Positions 45,508 to 57,544 of a stretch of 64,000 nt of DNA are shown here, one piece after another. This DNA comes from Undaria pinnatifida. Taxonomy: Eukaryota; Sar; Phaeophyceae; Laminariales; Alariaceae. Position 1 is the first letter of the stretch. The number at the start of each line of letters is the position of its first letter. Location of the stretch: assembly GCA_012845835.1 (NCBI GenBank), contig JABAKD010000005.1, positions 3,979,155-4,043,154 on the forward strand, written 5' to 3'. Below the pieces are notes generated by a model. That model had not been told where the DNA came from and ran no database searches. It worked only from the letters and a program-made list of their open reading frames with translations. The position numbers and the translations under genes are program-made.

Positions 45508-45762
45508 CTTCTTACCACGGTAGCCCCCCCCCAAACCAGCGATTTTCTTTAACGAACGTTTCATGGCTGCTCGGCACGAGGAAGGATGCTATGAAAAACA
45601 TTTCTCCACGTATTTTCTTGTTTGTGGAGGGCTATCGAACGATGACAACGTCGGGTTTCAAGGGACACCGTATTTAAGGAGATACGGCCGGGAGCTGCTT
45701 TCAAACCCGGCGATTTCGGTAAAGAAACGTTGGGGGGGTTACCGTAGAACGACTCACAGCTA
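45508..45762. repeat. Dispersed ~250-bp repeat with inverted C-run ends, copy 2
   Basis: It matches 78-330: CTTCTTACCACGGTAGCCCC, ACGAACGTTTCATGGCTGCT, CTATCGAACGATGACAACG, GGAGATACGGCCGGGAGC and GGGGTTACCGTAGAACGACT. Confidence 0.6.
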
Positions 45763-46029
45763 CGTTTTGGCGAGCGAGAGCCGGCTGTACTACCGCAGCC
45801 CTAGCATCGGGGTGTTGATGCCCTGAATGCTTGCGTGCCTTCAATGCATGCATGGATGCTGTGATTGTTGTACTACTAAAATAACACGGTGGCTTCAGGA
45901 TCCCCACCCCTGACTACTCGTATGAAGAAAACCCAAAAACACACACCACAATCTTTTACTTCTATGTTAGGTACTGAAAGCGCACTCTCTGGAGCCTCGC
46001 CGGGCGCCAAAGCGACAACAATACCACGT

Positions 46030-46136
46030 CTACCTTGTGTCAGGAGACGTGCACACGACTCTAGGAGCGCATCTTTGGCCGTTTGGAGGTGTCGCAGGAA
46101 GCGTTGTTGTGAGGGACTTAAGTGTATTTTGCCTTG
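46030..46136 (-). CDS. Candidate isolated exon, unknown
   Basis: On the minus strand, after a T-rich tract and TTTTTCAAG, an open frame reads KIHLSPSQQRFLRHLQTAKD, then ALLESCARLLTQ, ending at CAAG|GTAGAC, an acceptable donor. The peptide has an amphipathic-helix look. No partner exon or family is recognised, and palindromic CACGTG repeats lie immediately beyond it (46145-46190). Confidence 0.25.
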
Positions 46137-46807
46137 AAAAACACATGTGAAAAACACACGGGAAAAACACGTGAAACACGTGTGTTTTTGATTCCTCCTA
46201 CAGAGTTAAAAGGCGTTCTTTTGACGGTTTCAGAAAAAAAAGAGCCTGATGATGATGTCAAAATCGAACAGGAAGTGTAATACTTTTCACTGGTTTATTG
46301 GAGCGTTTGCGAAAGTGCGTTTTTAGCAATTTACTTCCTCTCCCTCAAGAAACACCGAAGGTAGGATTTGAGGTAAATGCTTGAAAATATTTTAATATCT
46401 GCAGGTGTCCTACTACTAATTGTATAACATCGTAGAACACAATCGCTCCAAGACAAGGCGTAGTATAGCGTATAGCCCGTATACCAGGTAGAAGGCTTTA
46501 TGAAACAGGCACTCCACGCTTGTAGCACACAGCGCGGCATCGAGTTACGACGTACGTACTCACAGTAGGTATGCCGAGTGCCGAGCACAGCCAGCTTTGT
46601 ACCAGGTACAGCAGAAGCGATGCCATTTCGCCGCAGCAGATGAGAAGAGTGGAATTTGTTGATTTTATAGGAGGAAAAAATATAGAAGACGCGCAAACGA
46701 CCTGCCGTCAAAATTGTGAAACTCTGTTGTGTATTAACAACCATATCGTACGTTTAATTCACGAACACCATATAAAAAAAACACCACATTATCATAAATG
46801 AACTATA

Positions 46808-46945
46808 GATGCGGATCATCGACGCGGCGGACCGCTTCATGACGAGGTGGCATAGGGGCGAGGTGGAGAAGAGCTGGCTACGCCTCACAGGAGAGGACGC
46901 CAAAAGCAGCAACCAAGGGAAACCGGGAGGACGGGGGGGGGGAAG
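46808..46945 (+). CDS. Candidate exon fragment, unknown
   Basis: From ATG at 46808 the frame reads MRIIDAADRFMTRWHRGEVE, then KSWLRLTGEDAKSSNQ and a Gly-rich run coded by a poly-G stretch. Composition is protein-like and GC-richer than its surroundings. No good donor follows, so this may be a fragment. Function unknown. Confidence 0.25.
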
Positions 46946-46949
46946 CAGC

Positions 46950-48130
46950 CGTATTGATACTACAGCTGTATGTAGATGAATGCAGAAACGAAATGGTAGA
47001 TTGTGTGGCAAGGTACCAGTTCGACTAATAATTGGAGCGTATAGCCCTGAACCCTCTACAGCAGGAGTGAGTGGTAGATTCTGCTTTGTATGTCTTCATT
47101 GAGTTCAATGGCGGGAGCGCGAAAGCGATAGTAAATACTGCTGTCGTTCTTTTTTTTTTTTGCTCCCCTATTTCCTGCCTATGTCACTCCTCACTGGCCT
47201 TATGCCGGTATCTTCTTCCTCTTGTTCGTGTTGTTTTGTTCGCGCAACAGCAGAAGCAGTTATCTTCTTCGTGTTATTTTGTTCGCGCAAAAGGTATCTG
47301 TACGTTTTGTATGTTCTTGCAGCCTTTCCTTTCTGACCTTCTTTCATTACATTCTTCATAACACCTGTCGTTTGTTTTGGTTTGTTTTGTTGTTTGTTTT
47401 GTTTTTTTATTTGTTTTGTTTTGTTTCGTTTTTTGTGTTTTGTTTCTTGTTTTGTTTTGTTTTTTGTTTTTTGTTTTTTGTTTTTTGTTTTTTGTTTTTT
47501 GTTTTTTGTTTTTTGTTTTTTGTTTTTTGTTTTTTGTTTTTTGTTTTGTTTAGTTTTGTTTTTTGTTTTTGTTTTTGCTTTGTATTTTTGTTCTTGTTTC
47601 CTTGTCTTGTTTTTTCTTTTTTCTCTTCTTTTTACGGTCTGGCTTGTTTTGTTTTGTTTTGTTTTGTTTTTGGTTTTAGTTTTTTGCTTTGTATTTTGTT
47701 CTTGTTTCCTTGTCTTGTTTTTTCTTTCTTCTCTTCTTTTTATGATCTGGCTTGTGTTGTTGTGTTTTGGTTTTCGTACCCGTTACGCTAGCATTTCACT
47801 TGCTTTTTTACCGCCGTGATGAACTGAGACTTTTTGGTTTACTCTGTTTCACAGCAGTCTGTGACCACAGAATTTGTATCTCTCTAGGATGAAAAATGAG
47901 CACGGACTCTGGGTGTACTGATGTCGTTGGTTGCGTAGAATGATTGGTTTAATGTGAAGACGATACACATAGATGTACTATGCTGCTTGCAAAGTTGAGT
48001 TTCAACCTTTCAATCGGACGTACTCACAGCTGACGTTTTCTAATTTTCTATAAAAAAAAATGAACGACGAACAATGAGCGAACTTTGCAAGGTTATGTTC
48101 TGTAGTAGGGTTTGTGGATTCCGAGTAAGG
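46950..48130 (+). other. Gene-free DNA with GTTTT-rich low complexity
   Basis: 47368-47560 is almost only G and T, with about fifteen TTTTTTG units (47460-47545), followed by T/C/G-rich sequence to 47780 that contains a ~105-base duplication (TTGTTCTTGTTTCCTTGTCT at 47588 and 47697). 47860-47960 is the GTGACCACAG...GTTTAATGTGAAG repeat and 47980-48060 an inverted CAGCTGTGAG copy. No gene is seen. Confidence 0.6.
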
Positions 48131-48139
48131 GTATGAGTG

Positions 48140-48640
48140 TTACAAGGCTTGGTTTGGGCAAGCTATTGGTTAACCTTTTGCAAGTCGTCAAACGGACTAA
48201 TACCCCACTAATACCTTAACAAACGGCGTCGTCGGCAGGACATGGCTTTTTTGGGTGGTGGATTCAAGTCCCACATCCACCATAATACACTTTTTCAGAC
48301 TTTCCCCATCTCGAACTTGAAAAATACTCTCCCCGGTATACCCAGGAAATGAAACGGCTTGGATATATTGACAGGTCCGCCCGTATATCCGGTCGACCTG
48401 CTATCCCGCCGTTTCAGGGGGGGAGAGTGTTATAAGGCTTAGTTTGGGTAAGCTATTGGTTAACCTTTCGCAAGTGGTCAAACGGACTTATACCCCACTA
48501 ATGTCTAACATATGGGGGTCTTACAAAACAAGCAGAAGTTTCGGGTACGGGTATGGAATAAGGCTTAGTTTGGGTAAGCTATTGGTTAACCTTTTGCAAG
48601 TGGTCAAGGGGAATATTATTAATATCCCACTAATACCTTA
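48140..48640 (+). repeat. Three half-copies of the 159-bp MITE
   Basis: ATAAGGCTTAGTTTGGGTAA and GGTTAACCTTTYGCAAG start at 48146, 48431 and 48556, each ending in TACCCCACTAATR and then AACATATGGG or similar. None has the right inverted repeat. The last two feed directly into the minisatellite that follows. Confidence 0.7.
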
Positions 48641-49045
48641 ACATATGGGAGTCTTACAGAACATGCAGAAGTTTCGGGTACGGGTATGGAAGTGTTACCG
48701 AGCGCACAGAAGTTCTGCGCGGGTACAAAAAGTGCTGTACCCGTACCTCGGATATTGTGGCACGGGGCGTACAGAACTCACAGAAGTTCCGGGTGCGGGT
48801 AATAAATGTCCTACAGAACTTCCAGAAGTTCCGGGTACGGGTATGAAAGTCAAGCGGAGCACCCAGAAGTTCCGGGTATTGTGGCGCGGGCGTACAGAAC
48901 GTACAACAGAAGCTCCGGGCAGGTATCAAAATGCTGTACACGTACCCCCGGTATTTGCGGCACTGGCGTACAGAACTTCCAGAAGTTCCGGGTACGGGCA
49001 TGAATGTCCTACGGAACTTCCAGAAGTTCCGGGTACGGGTAATAC
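48640..49045 (+). repeat. CAGAAGTTCCGGGTACGGGT minisatellite, array 1
   Basis: At least nine units of about 40-60 bases share ACAGAACTTCCAGAAGTTCC and GGGTACGGGTATGAA. Some units alternate with a longer variant holding GTGCTGTACCCGTACC and TATTGTGGCACGGG. AGAACTTCCAGAAGTTC is itself nearly palindromic. Confidence 0.85.
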
Positions 49046-49599
49046 CCAGGAAAATGCACGGCCTCGGGGGAGGTGTTCGATTTAAAGCGGAGGAGGGTTC
49101 CATCGAACTTGCATGGCATCTTCTCACTGGGCCAACGTCCACGACGCAAGCTGTCGTAGCTTTGAGGGCTATCGACAACCACCACCAAGGCGATGAATCG
49201 TGAACCTCAACGAGTGTCGATCGGGGCAATAGCCGCACTCACGTCCACTACTGCTGTTGTTCTGCAAAATATCACATACCATAGCGTACCCCGGCTGTGG
49301 CGCCTAAAAACAAATAACGGCGGTCGCAAGCCCAATTTTGCCACCAGCTCGATAAGCCAAGTGCCACGACAAAGAAGCGAAGCTACCGAAAGCACAGAGA
49401 GAGGATAAAATTCAAGACTTCGATGATAGCGAGATCTGCATTATTCCGATCGAAAAAAAACGTTGACAATACGCAACACACGCTACACGCGGTTTCCCGA
49501 CAGGACGATAGGACAACAACAGTAGCAGTAGTCCTCCAGTAGAGCTTACCACTTAGACTAGTCTATTCGAGAAAAAGATTGACGCACATTATCTTTCTT

Positions 49600-49690
49600 T
49601 GTACGAGACGAAGGGGGTTTCACCCTACAATGTTTTGGTTGATTGCGTTTTATTGGGTTAGGGTTACGGTTCGGGTAAGGTACCCTCCAA
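49600..49690 (-). mobile_element. Telomere-tailed dispersed repeat, copy 3
   Basis: Minus strand: CGAACCGTAACCCTAACCCA, then ATAAAACGCAATCAACCAAA and GGGTGAAACCCCCTTCGTCT with CGTACAAAG. It matches 8242-8340. The CCCTAA run is short and decayed. Confidence 0.6.
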
Positions 49691-49839
49691 TAACAGGAGG
49701 AAACTTCTTATGTTTTCACCAAATCGAATCGAATTAAATTCGATTCATGAAAAAATACTAATATTTTCGACTCAAAAGTGTCCGTGCCCTTGGAAACGAA
49801 AAAAATCTGACCAGGTGCTAGTTTTTGTTTTGTCTTGTT

Positions 49840-49925
49840 TTTATCTTCGAGCGGATGGGGAAAAATAAAGCTCAAGCTCACCACACTTCCACGTATTTCA
49901 TACGCACACGTCGCGTGTTCCAGGT
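49840..49925 (+). mobile_element. LINE 5'-tip fragment
   Basis: CGAGCGGATGGGGAAAAATA, AAGCTCAAGCTCACCACACT and TCCACGTATTTCATACGCAC match the LINE 5' end, then the match stops. Confidence 0.65.
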
Positions 49926-50029
49926 GCTAGTATTATATGACCCGTACTGCTGTTCGGTGTTCGTTTTCTGTGACTGGCAAGACTTGACATCATAATGCAT
50001 TATATACACTCTTCGGATTAAACCTGAAT

Positions 50030-50410
50030 GGATACAGCGCTCCCCGGGTATTGTAACAAAGGTATACCCGTACCCCGGGTATTGTGTCACAGTCTTACAG
50101 AAGTAGCAGAAGTTCCGAGTAAGAGAGGGCATGGGGATCTCACAGAACTTTCAGAAATTCCGGGTACGGGTACGGAAGTCTTACAGAACTTCCGGAAGTT
50201 CAAAGATTTGTGGCACGGGCCTACATAACTCACAGAAGTTTCGAGCGGGTACAAAACATGCTGCACCCGTACCCCCGGTATTGTGGCCACGGGCAAACAA
50301 AACTTCCAGAAGTTCCGGGTACGGGTATGAGTGTCCTACAGAAATTACAGAAGTTCTTTGTAGGGCAATACCCGAGGTAAATACACCGGGTATGGTTTGT
50401 ACGTACCCTA
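50030..50410 (+). repeat. CAGAAGTTCCGGGTACGGGT minisatellite, array 2
   Basis: Same unit and same alternating longer variant (ACATGCTGCACCCGTACCCC, TATTGTGGCCACGGG) as array 1, one kilobase away in the same orientation. About seven units. Confidence 0.85.
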
Positions 50411-50419
50411 CAGAACACA

Positions 50420-52010
50420 ACCATGGAACTTTGTTTGCACGACCAAAGCGCCGTTTCCATTTACGGGCAGGAAAGAAACAAGCAAAACTTCAGACGGCAA
50501 GTCTTCTGCATTTACCAGGTAGTTGTGAGCAATTCATGTAAAGCCGTGGCTTGTGTTTCGTGGCGCAGCAGTTTAGATATGTCAGCAAAAGGTCCAACCA
50601 GCGTACCATATGGAAAAATACCCGGCGGGTCTAAAAGCTTCCACTGCTTCTACTGCCAAGTTTCGTACCTCGAGTTGAATGAATGCATCATGTGTTTTCA
50701 TCCAGGAGTCACGTCGCTCCCCAGGGCTTCCTCGCACAGAGTACGAAGGCCATGCAGTTACCAAGCAGTGCTCTCGCCGCCAGAGACATACCGTAGTGCC
50801 ACAAGAGACGACAAGATAGCCGAGACCATTGTAATAGGTTCAAAATACACGTTGAACAAAAATATAAAGACCATTTTAATACTAATTTCATGATTAAACA
50901 AAACTCAAATTTACATCCAACTTGATTTGTAATATCTCCCTACTATATAAGGCCAACAAATATTTATGCACCTCCCTTTTGAATCCCCGGCGACCCTTTC
51001 GCTCCTCTCTGTTTTGAACGACACGGGACCCACCCCTCCGGTATCTCTACTCTCAAGGCATGGCTCCAGGTGTGTGCTCAAGTAGATCGTGCTGTTTGTG
51101 TGGTATTCTTCTGGCTTGTTTCGGTTTGCGTGGAGATATGCTATGCCACTGCTGCTGCTGCTCTCTGCTTCAAATCCTAATCCTTGCTAGACTCCACGTA
51201 CCAGGTACGATACGTATAATTTGGTGCTCTCGGCTCTCGACTCTCGACCAGCCCCCGGCCCCTCCCGCGCACACAGCAGCAACATCAGCAGTGGTCTTTT
51301 CTCTGCATAGCAATCGCAGCAGCAACAGCGGCAGCAACATCAGCAGCAGATTCAATCTCGCCTACTATACCGCTGCTATAGGCATCGCAGGCGACATAGA
51401 CAGCTGGACGCCCCCCCCCCTCCCCCCGTACGTATTGTAGAATAGTGGCGCTGCCGGCGAGTGCTGCCCTCCTCATGCCTTTGTTGCCATTCCACCACAA
51501 TTTCCCCGATTTCCATACTTTATCCTAGACAAAAAGTATTATTTCCTTGTTCTCTCTTGTGGCTGATCTGTTGTGCGCGCGGCGCGCGCTCTCGCTGCTC
51601 GGCAGCTCTTTGTTTCTTTGTTTCCAGCTGCCGTGGGTACCACCCCTCGTCTAAACCCACGGTAAATATCTTTTTTGCTAAATTGAATCTTGAATCTTGC
51701 GCTTCATGATCGTAATCGTGCAATTCCAAAAGTAAGTCCATACAGGGAAGGGCACCTTCGAGCAGTATACTTGTACCTGTACTGCTGTGTTTCCAGTTCG
51801 AACCAGAAATTCTGACCCAGCGACCCAGCAGGCTGGCTGGATTTCTTGTTTGGGAGTTGGGTGCGTTTTACACTATCTTCAGAACATGTAACGGCTTCCT
51901 GTATTGTATTCATCATTATTATTACTTTCTTATTTCCGAAATATCTTGAGTCATCGCTTGTACTCTCCAACTCAACCCGTACCTGGTATCTAAGAGGTGT
52001 TTACGCTCGC
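50420..52010. other. No gene recognised
   Basis: 50640-50720 has a short TRASH-like frame without recognisable signature. 51140-51400 contains CTGCTG and CAGCAG clusters. Two TACCAGGTA motifs lie at 50515 and 51199. Nothing supports an exon. Confidence 0.35.
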
Positions 52011-52011
52011 A

Positions 52012-52206
52012 TCGACCTTCTGGACAAGCCGTGGTCACAGATGTCTTAACTTCCCCCCGGCCGGTACGTGCGTCCATTTTTATCGCGCATGTGAAGACAT
52101 TACACATATAGTCTAGGGGCTCAGCTTTCCCGCTCTTCAGCTTGTTATTCTCGTCGATTTTCACCGAATTTCGCATACTCACGCTTTCGCGCTTCCCGCG
52201 CGTCAT
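52012..52206 (-). mobile_element. SINE-1, partial copy
   Basis: Minus strand: CGCGCGGGAAGCGCGAAAGC, GAAAATCGACGAG, GCGCGATAAAAATGGACGCA, GGGGGGAAG and CTGTGACCACGGCTTGTCCA. The A-rich tail is missing. Confidence 0.65.
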
Positions 52207-52827
52207 GTCGTACAATTAGGCCATTTCTTAAACAGTCTGATTCCGCCGATCAAAAACGGCCCTTTTCGACTAGACTTTTTTTCGTCTGGATTTTTCTGGT
52301 CCTTCTTCTTACCGTCAGTCGAGTCGATGTTAAGCTTTTGTGCTCTTCCTAGAGGCTGTTGGTGTGAGGGAGTACTGCTGTACTGCTGTACTGCTGTATG
52401 GCAGTCGAAAATCGGTTGGCAGCCGTGTGATTCGCGCGTTCACCGCAAGCCACGCGTGCTTCGCGCGAGGCGAACCCTCGTTCAAGCGGTTTGGTGCCGT
52501 TGGACTTTGGCCGAAAGCCGCGACAGCTACGTTTGTGTCGTTGCACTCAGCCGAGAGCCGCCAAAGCTACACTACAGCAGGCGTAGCCGTCATGAGCAAA
52601 ACGGCATCGATACCGCGCGCTGCTGTCGTCGTGTGATACACGCTGCCGGCGAGCGCAGCTAGGAATGCGCCACGCTGATTTGCGGCGAGAAGCAACAGCA
52701 GTGATAGCCAAGCCACCGTTGGCGCTGTGGTGTGATACTTTCCTTTTCGTTTTTCGCTTTCTTCTCTTTTCTTTCCTTTATCTTCTTTCCTTTTCTTTTT
52801 TTTTTTTTCTCCAATTGACTTGCGTCT

Positions 52828-53152
52828 GCCGTGCGTATTCGTAGTGATAGGTACTACGTGCAATATATACGTGGGCGTCTTCCTTGGGTGGCAAGCGGTA
52901 TAGTCGGTTTTTCCAGGCGCGAGTAGTGAGACGTATGCACCAGTATGGACCTGGCACATCGTAGGCTGACTCCTGATTTCACTTTTATACGTTTCTGGTG
53001 GAGGCATGAATTGCGTCAGCTGTGATATACCTGGTATGCGTGTACCACCTTTGGTTTGTGTTCTTCCCGGGGGTATTCCTCAGCTCCAGAGTGACTGGAG
53101 CCTGTCCTGTGACCACGGACTTGATTATGCGAGTTAATGTGAGAACAACAAC
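52828..53152 (+). mobile_element. CAA-tailed retroposon, copy 2
   Basis: This is about 90% identical by eye to 15335-15655 over its whole length, and ends GTGAGAACAACAACTGCC with only three CAA units. A T/C tract precedes it as in copy 1. The body is conserved while the tails differ 25-fold in length. Confidence 0.7.
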
Positions 53153-53234
53153 TGCCGTATGGTACTTGGTATGGGTGTGTAGGCATGTGCATTGGGGTGG
53201 GATGAGCGATGCGATGGGTTAACAAAACCCGTGT

Positions 53235-53425
53235 AAAACTTTTTAATCTGAGTTTTTCGACTGGCAGATCCAGTCGAGAAAGTAAAGTTTTTCGACTGGA
53301 TCCCCCAGTCGTAAAACTCGGCATAAGTCGGAAAACTCGGTCGAAAAAAGTTGAGTCGAAAAAGATCTTTTTCGACTGAGTACGAAAGCCCGATTTGGGC
53401 TTCAGTCGAGCAAAGCCGTTTTCAA
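53235..53425. repeat. TTTTTCGACTG short repeats in both orientations, with a 24-base palindrome
   Basis: TTTTTCGACTG and its complement occur about eight times. 53354-53377 is a perfect palindrome beginning AGTCGAAAAAGATCTTTTTC. A CAGCTGTGAG repeat copy follows at 53465-53530. Confidence 0.75.
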
Positions 53426-53699
53426 CTGACAAATCCGACTGTGTAAGAAATAGCCTTGCTCTAGCAACAATGTCAGCTGTGAGCTCGACAAAGTCGATAC
53501 TCATCTTGGCCAGCTGCGTGATACACCGGCTGCCCGATTTTAGTGACTGCTGTAGTACCACAGGTAGTGGTGAATCATGATCGTTGTTGATGGCAATACT
53601 AATATTGTATATATGCGTAAAACATTATTAATGGCAAAATCTAGTCAATAGTTTTGTTACCGGTATGCAATAAAACGTCCCCATCATACACATGATACG

Positions 53700-53772
53700 A
53701 GCACGAATTTGCGCTCGGGAGGATTCGAACCCGCGTCATTAGCGTTAGCAGGAACGAGATTCACCCACAAGG
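53700..53772 (-). mobile_element. SINE-1-like tRNA head
   Basis: Minus strand: GTGGGTGAATCTCGTTCCTG, CTAACGCTAATGACGC and GGGTTCGAATCCTCC, a perfect pol III B box. No 5' acceptor strand pairs with the 3' end, so it is not a tRNA gene. It resembles the head at 54003-54060. Confidence 0.55.
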
Positions 53773-53997
53773 TACATACTAATAATACACCGCGCACCAA
53801 AGAGGAGAGGACGCTTGCATGAATTATGTTCCTGTAAATCTCAACGTGGAATTCTTCTTCTTGTTGCGCTGCTTCTTTTTTTTCGGTTGTCCTGTTCTGC
53901 TGTAACCGCTACATGAATTCAGCAAGCTTGAATCTTCAGAGATCTTGCGTGTTCATATGATGGCCGTGATCATGTCGGCGTCCCCGATGAAGTACTA

Positions 53998-54310
53998 GTA
54001 GTGGCGTAGGTGAATCTCGTGTCTACTAACGTCAACCTCGCGGGTTCAAGTCTCACGGAGTGAATAGTACTTCGCGTGCTCGTAGGGCGTAAAACATGAC
54101 GAGTGGAAAGCGCGAGAGCGTCAGCAAACTTCGATGAGAATCGACGAGCATAAAAAGCTGATAAATTTAAGAAGTGTTGATCTTTATGGCCTATCAAATT
54201 GAAGGCATGTACCGGAGGAGAGACGGGAAAAGACACCTGTGGCCACGGCTTGTCCGCAAGTTCGTTTGACGGTAAAAACGTCTTACGGGTTGAGCTGGAG
54301 AGTAAAAGTG
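53998..54310 (+). mobile_element. SINE-1, copy with tRNA-like head
   Basis: AGTGGCGTAGGTGAATCTCG (A-box region) and GCGGGTTCAAGTCTC (B box) open the element. GGAAAGCGCGAGAGCGTCAG, CGATGAGAATCGACGAGC and CCTGTGGCCACGGCTTGTCC follow as in the copy at 4598-4925. The tail is not clear. Confidence 0.65.
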
Positions 54311-57119
54311 ACGCGAAGCAGCCCTGGGCTGAGGCTGCTTGTACCGCAGGCGCAATGGTAACGATGCATCGATTCAAGGATTTGTTTTATGCAAGAAGCA
54401 TCATACTCTTACGACACGAGTGCAACATGTTATGTGTATCCCTTGGGAGCCCAGGTATGACCACAATACAGATGAACAGCGGCCAGTGTGGTATGCTAAT
54501 TGCTTGGACTGTAGACTACCCAAGTACCAGGTATAGACATGGTAAGTGTCTGAGCGTGCCGTATTCGTATAGGTATCATAGGATCTTATCATGCCTCGGA
54601 CGTGTTATGCAACTCCTTAGCCAACTCCTTCCGTTGAGCTTTGGATACTGCTGTACTACTGTCGTACTCCATCTGTGAAACCCTGCCTCAACACGTCAAC
54701 AGCCCGGGTTGCTTGGCATGATCGTTGTAGTTGTCACGTTTCTTCTTGTTCCCTCCGAAACTTGTGGCGCCGAGTATGCGCGCCCTGGGTGACAGGCACC
54801 GCATTTTTTGTTTGTTTGTGGATCCATATTGATATGCACGTTTGGATTCGAAACGACGTGCTTCCCCTACGTACATGCTGCGGCTGTTCGCTTTGTCTTG
54901 CTGTTGTTGTCATCGTTGTTGTTTGCTGAGGTTGTTTAGTTGGTACTCGCTCATACCTCATGCTGCGGTTTTTTGGCGTCAGACTACTTGACAAAATGTG
55001 TTGGATCAGTGTTACAGTACTATTAATAGTAGCCCCCCCCTCCCCCTGGTATGGCGTTAGCGTGCCAGACTAGTATGGCCGCTTTATTGGGGGCATGGGC
55101 CTTGCTTTATAAAATATTCTAACGTCAGCTGTGAATTCTACAAATTTAGAGTCGATACTCGTCTTTGCATGCTGCGTAATACAGCGGACGCTAGTTTTTA
55201 GCAAGTTTTACATGAGTCAATATCTAATCAATAGTATTAGTGGACGCTAACCCCGCAGTGAATTCTGATGAATACATTAACGTGTTAAGTAACATGGATG
55301 TTAATGTTGATGTATTACATCGAATAAATAGTGAAGTAATTTACACGCACACAAGAGTTGTGCGGCGTTGCCGCTGCTCTTACTGTATGTGTACGTTCTA
55401 CTCTCCGACGGGTTGCCGTTTGTCGTTGGACTGCCGCTTCTGCTGCTTTTGCTCTTTTTTTTTTTCAAGTGTGGGTGTGTTTTTTCTCACGTTTGTGTTC
55501 GAGCCTCGATGTGTACCCGGTATTCTGTTACGCCTTGTTTTTTCTTGTTTTTTTTTCCTTTCTCTTTTTTTCGTCTATACGTACCGGTTACCGGCCTAAA
55601 GTGAACATATTATTGTATGCGTATTACACTGACTTGCTGTTTGTCGCACTGACGGTGCTGCCGCTTCTGCAGCATGCTTTTTCTTTTTTTTGTTGAATTT
55701 ACACGCACCATAAGAGTTGTACGGCGTTGCTGCTGCTCGCTCTTGTTATACATAAATGTATCAATATGTTGACCATGTTGCCTCAGCGATCGTGAGGCCC
55801 GATTTAGACCAGATTTTAAGCCGTCTTCGAGATAACACAAGCTTAGGTCTACTTCTCGGCACGCTGTTTTCTGGACGTGCCTCGCCTTGCTCGCCCCTCC
55901 CGACTCTGCCGGAGGTGGCCTCGTCCGTTCTCGCTTCGTGTCGTGACAGCCCCTGAGAAAACGTGTTTTCGCCAAATTTATGTCGCGTAATGTCAAGTGC
56001 GTATGTATACATAAGTCGTTCGTGTAATAACACAAAATTGTGTCCCAGTAGTGATTGCACAACAGTAGCTTAACCCCTTTACAACTGGAAACCCGTATTT
56101 CGGGACAAAATTGCTTGGATTTAGTATAGTGAGGGGTTCGGGGGCCCTAAAGGGGCTAAAGGGTAGCCCCGAACGATAGTTTTCCGCTAGCCGCGTGTCT
56201 CGGTGAATTCACTCTTTTTATCAAGTTAGTTTATTTGTTTCCTTTCCTTTGGGTTCGAGCCTCGGTGTGTACATTATCCGATCCTATCTTGATTTTTATT
56301 TTTTTTCCCACTCTTGCTTTTGTTTTTGAAGAAAAACACCTTTATTTACCGGCTCAAGGCCAAGTTAAAATATAATCGTATGCATGTTATTATACTGGAA
56401 ATGATGCTTGCTGTTGTCGAACTGCCTCAGCTGCCGCTCCTGCTGTAGTTGAAATTACACGTACATACGAGTTGTGCGGGGGCTGCTGCTACTGCAGCTG
56501 TTGTTGTTCGTCATCGTGTGCCGGATGACGCAATTTGTTGCTGCGCTTTATTGCACCTGATTCCAGTGTTTATTTTTGTTTGTTCCAACACGATATATTT
56601 GAATGTCCCCCTTGGCAGTGCTGTCGCATGTACAGCCTCGATTTGCCTATAATCCTATGCTCATAACGCATGTTATGCATCCTCGAAATTACGGGCATGC
56701 GCGGAGCTAAGGCAGGCGGTAGCCCGCCGCGGCGAAGCCCCCCTGGTAGTAAATCCTTTCCTATTGCCATCTTACTCTAGGTATGCGTTCCAGTTGATAT
56801 GCCACACGCGCACGATGAGGCCTGCTGCTGTTGTGCTGCTGGACGCGATTGTAACGTTGCTTGTGTTTCTTGCGTGTTCTCTGTTGTCCACGTGGCTGCG
56901 TGTGCTAGGGCAAGAAACACAAATCGAAACAACCAGATACTCCGGAGTATATAACATGGACCGTTGAAGTAATGTTCAATCCAAACGGTCCTAATATTGC
57001 CGTCCAGAATGGCGAACAGCGTGGGTCTGATGCCGCACACAGCGGCAACAGAGACGTTGTGGATTACAGATCGCAGGCTACGGCGAAAACACCTGCAGTA
57101 GCCACACAGCAGTACGGCG
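54311..57119. other. No gene recognised; repeat fragments
   Basis: It holds a CAGCTGTGAG copy at 55121-55190, two similar TGCGGCGTTGCYGCTGCTCT segments (55360 and 55720) that mark a direct duplication of about 360 bases, a repeat E tail at 56075-56160 and the TTACGGGCATGCGCGGAGC block at 56692. A GC-rich segment at 55860-55960 resembles 40320-40400. No exon could be supported. Confidence 0.4.
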
Positions 57120-57460
57120 CAGTTTGGTATGCCACACACACGGTGTTGCCTGCTGGTGTTGCCGGGCGGCGGCTTTGTAACCTTGTGCTCTCTGTATGCT
57201 GGCTGTGCTCATGAGAGGGCAAAAAACAGACAAAATGTTACCTTGGTACGTACGTACAATACGCCCTCATACTTAAATCACGGGGGGTTGTCTTATCCAC
57301 CCCCGCCAGCGACACATATTTGAGGGCTTCCCACGCGCGACACACTGCACGGATCGCGCCCAAAACTCGACGACAGTGACCACACGGTTCGAGTTGTGTC
57401 CACCCCTCTTGGTGTTTCGGCTGAAAGTGCGCGTACTAGGAGATATGAGCGAAAACAAAC
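57120..57460 (+). repeat. Dispersed repeat F, copy 3
   Basis: GTGTTGCCTGCTGGTGTTGC, GAGGGCAAAAAACAGACAAA, TTCCCACGCGCGACACACTG, CACGGATCGCGCCCAAAAC and GAGTTGTGTCCACCCC match 42160-42500 in order. Confidence 0.6.
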
Positions 57461-57544
57461 GTAGAAAGGACAAATACACGTACTCATGTAAGGCTCCATT
57501 TCGGGGAGTGGGGCGTTCCCCGCGGGGCGACGCACGGGGTTCTG

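Noticed and set aside
47222-47819. Phe/Val/Cys-rich membrane-like frame
   Set aside because: It comes from (TTTTTTG)n low-complexity DNA.
53700-53772. tRNA gene with a perfect B box
   Set aside because: No acceptor stem can form; the sequence matches SINE-1 heads.
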